Source: a virus
DNA length: 45,994 nt
Reading direction: 5' to 3' (one strand)
Virus record (IMG/VR): IMGVR_UViG_3300036870_000006
Span: 1-45,994 of that record
Shown here: piece by piece, positions 39,098 through 44,265 of the stretch
How positions within the stretch are numbered: position 1 is the stretch's first letter
Layout: each line of letters opens with the position of its first letter
The notes under the pieces: model-generated
The model's database searches: none
What the model was told of the DNA's origin: nothing
What the model saw: only the letters and a program-made list of their open reading frames with translations
Translations under genes and position numbers: made by a program

Positions 39098-39331
39098 ATG
39101 CACCTATCACCACTAATCACCATATTGGAAGCGGTACTCACTCGCCCCACGCCCCGCAAGCGTCCTGCCGCCATGAAATTTGCCTGTGACGTCTGCGGGG
39201 AAGATAAGCCGGTGAAGGGTCAACGCGCTATATTTATCCGACACAAGATAGTGGGGAGGGCGTGTGAGGGGTGCAGACGGAAAATGTCGGTTGAGGAAAT
39301 GCGGTCAATTATTACAGGAGGGGTTCAATAA
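39098..39331 (+). CDS. Cassette-borne zinc-ribbon protein
   Basis: 77 aa from ATG 39098. CDVCGEDKPVKGQRAIFIRH and RACEGCRRKMSVEEMRS form a four-Cys ribbon. Starts 9 nt after site D. Its stop overlaps the next ATG. Function unknown. Confidence 0.6.
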   Translation: MHLSPLITILEAVLTRPTPRKRPAAMKFACDVCGEDKPVKGQRAIFIRHKIVGRACEGCRRKMSVEEMRSIITGGVQ

Positions 39332-39579
39332 TGACACTCATCACTTTCATGAAGGAAGTTGAAAAGGAAGCCATCAGGGGCTTTGAAAAATACGGCCCTT
39401 GGGAAGAACTCAGCAACAAAAAACAGAGGGATGCTGTGAAGTCCGAATGTCTGGAATGGGAGGCCGCGAGTCTCAAGACCGGCAAAGAGGGTGTCATGCG
39501 GGAGATGCAGGAGTTGACTCATTTGGCGAATTGTTGCGCTAAACGGTGGATTGAGTTGCACCATAAACTATCGCTGTAG
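39331..39579 (+). CDS. Small helical protein (phage family of unknown function)
   Basis: 82 aa. FMKEVEKEAIRGFEKYGPWE then AVKSECLEWEAASLKTGKEG and REMQELTHLANCCAKRWIEL. The helix content, with an E-x-x-E pattern and a D/E...H... element, resembles small MazG-like or nucleotide-binding phage proteins, but this is not certain. Ends at the left core of site E (TAG in TGTAGC). Confidence 0.55.
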   Translation: MTLITFMKEVEKEAIRGFEKYGPWEELSNKKQRDAVKSECLEWEAASLKTGKEGVMREMQELTHLANCCAKRWIELHHKLSL

Positions 39580-39628
39580 CGTGACCAGCGGCGGGTTTTT
39601 GCCGACTGGTCCACAGCGTTGGTTATAT
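39574..39628 (+). other. attC-like recombination site E
   Basis: Right end GTTATAT is good; the left end CTGTAGC has AGC in place of AAC. The stem GACCAG-CGGC ... GCCG-a-CTGGTC has one extrahelical A. The left core appears degenerate, so this site may be inactive. Confidence 0.5.
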
Positions 39629-39652
39629 TTGCGATCCACTAAAGGAGGAACC

Positions 39653-39757
39653 ATGTACATCTGCACGAAATGCGGGAAACACTTTACTCCGAAGATTGAG
39701 AAGCCTTGGAGGGGTATGTTGTTCTTGTCCTGTCCGGAATGCGAGGAAAAGAAATGA
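39653..39757 (+). CDS. Tiny zinc-ribbon protein
   Basis: 34 aa: MYICTKCGKHFTPKIEKPWR then LSCPECEEKK. CxxC...CxxC zinc ribbon. Site aaggaggaacc. Stop overlaps the next start. Confidence 0.6.
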   Translation: MYICTKCGKHFTPKIEKPWRGMLFLSCPECEEKK

Positions 39758-40044
39758 GCTATCTGCATTGTCACAATTGCGATTGGGAACAGGATGATTT
39801 TTACAGCATTGATGGTTACAACCCGGCGAAATCGCTGGCCGATTGGAACGAAATTCTTTGCGGGGAACGACTCTCAGAAAGGATGAACGGGGACGGGAAA
39901 ACTTTTCGTGAAGCTATTGCCCAGGACTATGAAAAATTTGCACGAAGAATCCGCAATATGAAGTGGGTCACTTGGGAACAGTGGAAAGCGGAACCGATCA
40001 AGGTTTGTCCGAAATGCGGTTCGCGCAACCTCGATATTGATTGA
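39754..40044 (+). CDS. Phage zinc protein of unknown function
   Basis: 96 aa. MSYLHCHNCDWEQDDFYSID at the start and CPKCGSRNLDID at the end give two distant CxxC pairs. The centre is helical (FREAIAQDYEKFARRIRNMK) with aromatic pairs (WEQW). The format resembles a widespread phage protein with HC.NC.W.QDDF, function unknown. Confidence 0.65.
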   Translation: MSYLHCHNCDWEQDDFYSIDGYNPAKSLADWNEILCGERLSERMNGDGKTFREAIAQDYEKFARRIRNMKWVTWEQWKAEPIKVCPKCGSRNLDID

Positions 40045-40093
40045 GCAAATATAACTAAGGGGTAGCCTGCGGGCGGGGAAAGGAGGGGGAGGG

Positions 40094-40297
40094 ATGCCAA
40101 AATGGAGAGGTTTTTGGCTATGTGTTCATACATGGTCGGTTTGGAGTCTGCCAATAATGACGAATGATGGTCATGTTCAGCAGTGGCGCAGGTGTTCATA
40201 TTGTGGTAAAGCGTCTTTTCGCACTTTACGATGGCACAGACAGTCAACTCTTGCAGATATCCTTAAAGCCCTGCTTTCTCTGGATACGGAGGAATAG
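40094..40297 (+). CDS. Hypothetical small protein
   Basis: 67 aa: VHTWSVWSLPIMTNDGHVQQ, RRCSYCGKASFRTLRW. One CxxC. Unknown function. Site gggaggg. Confidence 0.55.
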   Translation: MPKWRGFWLCVHTWSVWSLPIMTNDGHVQQWRRCSYCGKASFRTLRWHRQSTLADILKALLSLDTEE

Positions 40298-40300
40298 TAC

Positions 40301-40492
40301 ATGACCGCCCGCACAAAAGACCGCCTCTGCTGTCTCATCCTCGCCGCCGTCATTATCTTCATCGGCGTGAAGGTGAAGGAGAGAGCACCGGAGCCGGTGA
40401 GGAAGGGATTGGTGACTATCGGGAGGGAAACAATGATGGAGCCGGTACGCTGTTCTGATTGCCATATTTCACTTTCAAGGATGAAACCGTGA
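40301..40492 (+). CDS. Small membrane-anchored protein
   Basis: 63 aa. A basic start and one hydrophobic segment (RLCCLILAAVIIFIGVKVKE), then a soluble tail with a CSDC pair. The stop overlaps the next GTG. Unknown function. Confidence 0.55.
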   Translation: MTARTKDRLCCLILAAVIIFIGVKVKERAPEPVRKGLVTIGRETMMEPVRCSDCHISLSRMKP

Positions 40493-40895
40493 GATTTACA
40501 GAGCAAGAATATGAAGACATGATGAAGCGCAAGGGAATGAAAGCCCCCGCTCCACCCACCCTTGCCGAAGTCGGAGAAAAGTACGGCCTTACAGCAAAGA
40601 AAGAAAGCATACGGTTGGTACTCCCGTTTAAACTCCCGACATGGAATAAACTTTTGGCGATGGATCACTGGCAAAGGGCAAAGGTACGCAATTGGATAAA
40701 AGAGCGAGTATTAGAGTGCATTCAAAGCGGTGTAGAATGGCAGACCCCGACGGGATTAGTGCGAAAGCTGTCATTGACGGACTTGTGCTTGGCGGAATAC
40801 TTGTCGATGATGGAGCCAAATTCGTCAAAGAAGTTACGTTTACACAAGAAACTTGCAAAACAGAAGAAACCATAATTGACATAACATGGGGCTAA
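40489..40895 (+). pseudogene. RusA-like Holliday-junction resolvase split by a frameshift
   Basis: The frame from GTG 40489 gives SIRLVLPFKLPTWNKLLAMD then HWQRAKVRNWIKERVLECI, which fits the RusA N-terminal half. The RusA C-terminal signature appears in the other frame: DPDGISAKAVIDGLVLGGIL, then VDDGAKFVKEVTF (compare DxDNxxKxxxDxLxxxGxxxDDxxV). The switch of -1 lies about 40710-40745. It is either a sequencing or assembly indel, a true pseudogene, or a programmed shift. If single frames are taken, the first ends at 40875 and the second runs to 40895. No canonical slippery heptamer was found. Confidence 0.6.
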
Positions 40896-40914
40896 TGCTA
40901 AATGGAGCAAAAAA

Positions 40915-41256
40915 GTGACAACATTTTTCAAGGATAGGACACCCAAAGACCCTAAGTACCTGAAATGGATTGACACCCAGCCCTGCCTTGTTTGCGGCGG
41001 TCAATCCACACATCACCACTGGCAGAAAAAAGGTCATGGGGCGAAAGGTATGCGCTGTTCGGACTTCAGAGCCGTACCTCTTTGCTCCGGACTTACCGGC
41101 CACCATGAAGAATTCCACCGAGTCGGCAGAGACACCTTTGCGGCTAATCATCGGATAGATATCGAAAAGGAAATATCGCGGCTTCTGGCAAAATGGCAAA
41201 ACGCCCGCCCACCCTCTGGCATAGCGACGGTATGCGATATATTGGAGAGTAGTTAA
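40915..41256 (+). CDS. HNH-like nuclease, Ref/DUF968-type
   Basis: 113 aa from GTG 40915. CLVCGGQSTHHHWQKKGHGA, then CSDFRAVPLCSGLTGHHEEF and HRVGRDTFAANH match the phage HNH family related to P1 Ref and NinX-region DUF968 (CxxCG...HHxxxxGxGxKxSDxxxVPLCxxHHxExHxxG). Such proteins cleave DNA in recombination-linked processes. Stop TAA is inside the left core of site F. Confidence 0.7.
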   Translation: MTTFFKDRTPKDPKYLKWIDTQPCLVCGGQSTHHHWQKKGHGAKGMRCSDFRAVPLCSGLTGHHEEFHRVGRDTFAANHRIDIEKEISRLLAKWQNARPPSGIATVCDILESS

Positions 41257-41310
41257 CGGGCCGGTGCTTGACCAGACGGTTTTTCGGTCTGGTCGGAGCA
41301 CTGGTTAGGG
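41251..41310 (+). other. attC-like recombination site F
   Basis: Left end AGTTAAC, right end GTTAGGG. Stem GTGC-tt-GACCAGAC ... GTCTGGTC-gga-GCAC with an ~8-nt loop and unpaired tt/gga between the blocks. This is the most canonical-looking site. The stop of the upstream gene is within TAAC and the next ATG is 10 nt after the right end. Confidence 0.72.
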
Positions 41311-41320
41311 CGGATTTTCG

Positions 41321-41734
41321 ATGCCATTCATGACGCAAGAGCAAATCAACTGGGCGTGCGACACCATCGGCGATCTCCTCCGGGAGTGGAAGCGCCTCCA
41401 CGATGAAAACGAATCCCTGAAAAGGGAAATTCAGCAGTACAAGGAGAAAGAAATGACTTGGGGAGCAAGGATTCTGAAAGCGGATGGAACGGCGAAGGAT
41501 GGGGATTATCAGGCCTGCCAGAGCTGCAAGCACGGGCAGTACGATTTTCAGACTGATGATCCGAACTGGAAGAAGATCCAGCCGTGCTACCTGCCGAAGG
41601 TCGCCGCGCAGATCGGTAGCATTTTGACCTGCGTTGACATCTCGGCTGCCGGACATATGGCGAGCGGCCAGGCGAATCTTCTGTGTAACGGCTATGAGCC
41701 CATCGCCGAACCGGAAACCGAACCGGACCACTAG
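41321..41734 (+). CDS. Cassette-borne coiled-coil/zinc protein
   Basis: 137 aa. The N-terminal ~40 residues are coiled-coil (LLREWKRLHDENESLKREIQ). From Met45 there is a second unit (MTWGARILKADGTAKDGDYQ, CQSCKHGQYDFQTDD) with its own ribosome site (aaggagaaagaa before ATG 41453). So it may be a fusion, or two nested products. Function unknown. Confidence 0.6.
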   Translation: MPFMTQEQINWACDTIGDLLREWKRLHDENESLKREIQQYKEKEMTWGARILKADGTAKDGDYQACQSCKHGQYDFQTDDPNWKKIQPCYLPKVAAQIGSILTCVDISAAGHMASGQANLLCNGYEPIAEPETEPDH

Positions 41735-41773
41735 GGCTGAAAACCGGGGCGGAGGGTGAACGCAAGCCCTTCG

Positions 41774-41823
41774 CCCTAACGGCTTGAACACAGCGGCTTG
41801 ACCGCTGCTGTGTTTGGTTATTT
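41774..41823 (+). other. attC-like recombination site G
   Basis: Left end CCCTAAC, right end GTTATTT. Stem AACACAGC...GG / CC...GCTGTGTT with a 3-nt bulge on one arm. It lies 39 bp after the upstream stop. The next start is 16 nt downstream and uses the same 16-bp leader as the gene after site A. Confidence 0.6.
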
Positions 41824-41839
41824 TTAGGAGGTGATCGAA

Positions 41840-42025
41840 GTGCTAAAAGTTTCTGACATCGAAATGATAGAGGACAATGGAACATTCCAATTAGCCATTG
41901 GTAAAAGTTGCGTAACTGGATTCAACTTCAAGACGAGAGATGCTTGCTATAAATCGTATATCGTCGAATTGATCCGAAGTATCGAAAAGGCAAAAGGCGC
42001 GTTAACGCACAACACAGGCTTTTAA
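41840..42025 (+). CDS. Cassette-borne small protein
   Basis: 61 aa from GTG 41840, chosen by the leader GGAGGTGATC just upstream. VSDIEMIEDNGTFQLAIGKS then YIVELIRSIEKAKGALTHNT. No family recognised; no similarity to the 28884 protein visible apart from the shared leader. Stop lies at the left core of site H. Confidence 0.6.
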   Translation: MLKVSDIEMIEDNGTFQLAIGKSCVTGFNFKTRDACYKSYIVELIRSIEKAKGALTHNTGF

Positions 42026-42080
42026 AATAACGGCTTGAATTGAAGCGCAAGCGCAGCCGCCTTCCAATGTTTTGTTATGG
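42025..42080 (+). other. attC-like recombination site H
   Basis: Left end AAATAAC, right end GTTATGG. Stem ATTG-AAG...CTT-cc-AAT with unpaired bases around a larger terminal loop. Less symmetrical than C, F or I. Confidence 0.5.
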
Positions 42081-42103
42081 TGCGCTGCTGATCGGAGACA
42101 AGA

Positions 42104-42268
42104 ATGGAATGTAAGCACGGCAGAGAAAATAAGTCATCATGTTGGGAATGCGCTTTTGAGAAAGAGGTTAAAAAACTGCCTAAATTTATGCGTGATATGG
42201 GGTCAACCGAAAGATATCTGTTGCCCTTCTGGAATGCAGCACAGTCGGTGGCTAGGAAGGCAAAATAA
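42104..42268 (+). CDS. Cassette-borne small protein with Cys pairs
   Basis: 54 aa: MECKHGRENKSSCWECAFEK then STERYLLPFWNAAQSVARKA. CxxH...CxxC suggests zinc binding. Its stop TAA is inside the left core of site I. Confidence 0.6.
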   Translation: MECKHGRENKSSCWECAFEKEVKKLPKFMRDMGSTERYLLPFWNAAQSVARKAK

Positions 42269-42310
42269 CGCAAGCATGACCGGCTTGTCCGGTCCATGCA
42301 ATAGTTAAGG
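42263..42310 (+). other. attC-like recombination site I
   Basis: Left end AAATAAC, right end GTTAAGG. Stem GCAT-g-ACCGG-CTTGT-CCGGT-cc-ATGC. Nearly the same as site D. The next ATG follows 8 nt after the right end, a spacing typical of integron cassettes. Confidence 0.7.
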
Positions 42311-42317
42311 AGTGCAA

Positions 42318-42479
42318 ATGCTCCACCTCATAGCCAAAGTATTATCAGAACTCCGGCAGTCGGGCCGGACCCGCTGTCGCCACTCTGACGGTCGCTATAC
42401 GGTCATAGCAACCGTAATGACTGACAGGGATGGAGTGACGAAGTATTACCGGATCGATGTGAGGAGTAAGCTTAATTAA
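42318..42479 (+). CDS. Last rightward gene, small protein
   Basis: 53 aa: MLHLIAKVLSELRQSGRTRC then GVTKYYRIDVRSKLN. Function unknown. It follows site I with ribosome site aaggag and is the last rightward gene before the convergent end of the late block. Confidence 0.55.
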   Translation: MLHLIAKVLSELRQSGRTRCRHSDGRYTVIATVMTDRDGVTKYYRIDVRSKLN

Positions 42480-42485
42480 GGGGGC

Positions 42486-42525
42486 AAAAATAAAGCCCAC
42501 TGAAAAGGAGGGGGATTCAGTGAGC
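42486..42525 (-). terminator. Terminator at the end of the leftward late block
   Basis: On the minus strand GCTCACTGAA (42525-42516) pairs with TTCAGTGGGC (42504-42495) over 10 bp with one G-U wobble. An 11-nt loop and then TTTATTTTT (42494-42486) follow. It is a classical intrinsic terminator 25 bp after the DUF1353-like stop. It separates the convergent early and late blocks. Confidence 0.85.
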
Positions 42526-42549
42526 TTGCCAACTGGCGATGAGCTAACT

Positions 42550-42921
42550 CTATTCTACCGGTCCTAAAAGATAAGTACTGTCCTTATGTCCACCGCCGAA
42601 TAATCGCACAGCGGCGTACATATCCTCTGCCAGAAGCCCATTCACTCCGCATACTCCCAATGCCTCACTAAGCACTTTATCTGCCGTCTCACGGTCAACA
42701 TCGGCGCAGGAATACAGGTAATCATGGACTACCGCTGCACGATGACCTACGTTCTTTAGCGGCTCGAAGGATACGAAATCGGTAATAAAGCCGGTTGGCA
42801 CTTCGATCACCCTTCCCATTACATCCGATTGATATTTTAGCGGGTCGATAACCATCCACCTGACGCAATCGGGATTCTCAGGAAGCAACTGGACACGCAA
42901 AGGCGAAAGAAAGTCAGCCAT
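42550..42921 (-). CDS. DUF1353-like phage protein
   Basis: 123 aa. TGFITDFVSF, AAVVHDYLYSCADVDRETAD and MYAAVRLFGG match the DUF1353 pattern (TDxASVP, AxxxHDxLYxxxxxxRxxADxxF, MxxAVxxxG). Function unknown; usually beside lysis or tail genes, as here. It overlaps the 83-aa gene by 8 bp. Confidence 0.7.
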   Translation of the reverse strand: MADFLSPLRVQLLPENPDCVRWMVIDPLKYQSDVMGRVIEVPTGFITDFVSFEPLKNVGHRAAVVHDYLYSCADVDRETADKVLSEALGVCGVNGLLAEDMYAAVRLFGGGHKDSTYLLGPVE

Positions 42922-43165
42922 TGGTCTGCGCCACCTGCGCCAGTTTAGCTTTTTTCACGTTGGCGATGATCTTATTGAGATTGCCGAGAGCTTCAATGGC
43001 TTTCGGAACGTCTGTGCCGCCGGATACCACCATCATCATGATTTCCCCGACGAGGAGGATAAGGGATTGACCGCCATTATCAAGGGCAATGGCATCCTCT
43101 ATCACTTGGTTGGCTTGAGTAATGGCATCAAAAATATCGTTCAGCTTGTCTCCTAGTGCGCTCAT
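42914..43165 (-). CDS. Small helical protein of the lysis cluster
   Basis: 83 aa. SLILLVGEIMMMVVSGGTDV is hydrophobic and the rest is amphipathic (IEALGNLNKIIANVKKAKLA). Could be a holin-like or antiholin protein, but the hydrophobic stretch is broken by charges. Overlaps the upstream gene by 4 bp. Confidence 0.5.
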   Translation of the reverse strand: MSALGDKLNDIFDAITQANQVIEDAIALDNGGQSLILLVGEIMMMVVSGGTDVPKAIEALGNLNKIIANVKKAKLAQVAQTNG

Positions 43166-43392
43166 TCTGTTGCTCCTTTCTCTGGTTCGTTTGGGTCATA
43201 GGCTTCCGTTGGCTTGTTGGTATTGTGCGCCACTATTGCCCCCGCAAGTGCTGATAAAGCATTGCTACCGATAATGATAAGGGCTGTGGAAGCGTTGGAA
43301 CTGGAGGCAGTACCGGAGATAATGGCACCTGCAATAATCCCCGTTACGCCGAGTATGATGATTCCGTATCCTGCTATCTGGTTGAAGTTCAT
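43162..43392 (-). CDS. Holin candidate with two membrane segments
   Basis: 76 aa. Two hydrophobic segments (IAGYGIIILGVTGIIAGAII and ALIIIGSNALSALAGAIVAH) are separated by a short SGTASSSNA turn, and a charged tail (YDPNEPEKGATE) follows. This is the arrangement of class II holins, and the endolysin gene is next but one upstream. Function inferred from topology and context. Confidence 0.6.
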   Translation of the reverse strand: MNFNQIAGYGIIILGVTGIIAGAIISGTASSSNASTALIIIGSNALSALAGAIVAHNTNKPTEAYDPNEPEKGATE

Positions 43393-43529
43393 TTGTTCGC
43401 CTCCTGTTTCATGTGGATGTTAAACCTGCAATCGTGGAACTTGCACTGACCGCAATAATGATCCTCATATTCTATATTGCGCTCGTAGCAGAAGAACTTA
43501 AACTGAGCCGTAGAAATCCCCCCTTTCAC
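43389..43529 (-). CDS. Small Cys-rich protein between endolysin and holin
   Basis: 46 aa from GTG 43529, which overlaps the endolysin TGA (GTGA); its own TGA overlaps the holin ATG. FKFFCYERNIEYEDHYCGQC then KFHDCRFNIHM has four Cys in a CxxC...C arrangement. Zinc-binding likely. The double overlap supports coding. The start lacks a Shine-Dalgarno and relies on coupling. Confidence 0.55.
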   Translation of the reverse strand: MKGGISTAQFKFFCYERNIEYEDHYCGQCKFHDCRFNIHMKQEANK

Positions 43530-44065
43530 GATAAAGCTGTTTTGAATACCTCGTAATACCCGGCGATCTTCTCTGCCTGGTCCATGCCATTAATGATTTT
43601 TCTCGCATGAAGCGGGGCGGAAAACGTATCATTGAAATAGTCGGCAAGCCTCCTGCCGGTAAATGAACCGTTCTTCATCCCGTAGCTCATTATCTTATAC
43701 GCTGTTTCAGGTTGCAATGCAAGTTCAGGATGGTCAAAAAGTCCCACGCCTATGTGTCCTTGCATGGACTTGTAATTATCCTCCCACGTAAGCTGAACGT
43801 ACCCCCTACCGAAGAAAATCTGCCCATTAGAGCCGGGTTCTCCGTAAGTGTGGCCCTTACCCTTGCCGTACTCCTCAATAGGCCTGTATGTGTCTGCTGT
43901 CTCGTGTTTTATTGTCGCCAGTTCGTAAGCCCTCCATCGGTTATCGGTAATAGACAGGTCCGATTCCATGAAGTTCAGGATAGCATCAAGCCCCTTGAAT
44001 TGCGAATCGCTGAGAGGTCCGAATGGTCCTTCAATAGCAAAATAAAAACGGTCGCGGTCTATCAC
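43526..44065 (-). CDS. GH19-type endolysin (muramidase/chitinase fold)
   Basis: 179 aa from GTG 44065, overlapping the upstream TGA. HETADTYRPIEEYG at 54-67 holds the catalytic Glu candidates, and FFGRGYVQLTWEDNY at 84-98 is the GH19 signature. GH19 phage endolysins cut peptidoglycan glycan strands at lysis. No signal peptide, so release should depend on the adjacent holin. Confidence 0.85.
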   Translation of the reverse strand: MIDRDRFYFAIEGPFGPLSDSQFKGLDAILNFMESDLSITDNRWRAYELATIKHETADTYRPIEEYGKGKGHTYGEPGSNGQIFFGRGYVQLTWEDNYKSMQGHIGVGLFDHPELALQPETAYKIMSYGMKNGSFTGRRLADYFNDTFSAPLHARKIINGMDQAEKIAGYYEVFKTALS

Positions 44066-44226
44066 TTGTTATCTCCCATGAGGTGCAGAATATGTTTCTT
44101 CGCCGTTGTGACATTCGACAGCACCGAGACCAACCTGACTTTGACCTCCGCCGGGGTATCGTCAGCTATCATTTCATTTCTCAGGTCGTGTTCGGCTTCC
44201 GTGAGTTCTGAGATAGCCAGTTTCAT
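44062..44226 (-). CDS. Small helical protein upstream of endolysin
   Basis: 54 aa: MKLAISELTEAEHDLRNEMI, then VKVRLVSVLSNVTTAKKHIL. An amphipathic helix protein coupled to the endolysin by stop-start overlap. Function unknown. Missed by length cut-offs. Confidence 0.55.
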   Translation of the reverse strand: MKLAISELTEAEHDLRNEMIADDTPAEVKVRLVSVLSNVTTAKKHILHLMGDNK

Positions 44227-44265
44227 TCCTCTATCCTCACTGGTGGGTTATTAGTGCGTAGGTTC

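Noticed and set aside
27000-42480. CRISPR array or anti-CRISPR locus in the early region
   Set aside because: No regularly spaced direct repeats. The repeated hairpins are inverted repeats of differing sequence. Small early proteins cannot be tied to known anti-CRISPR families by eye.
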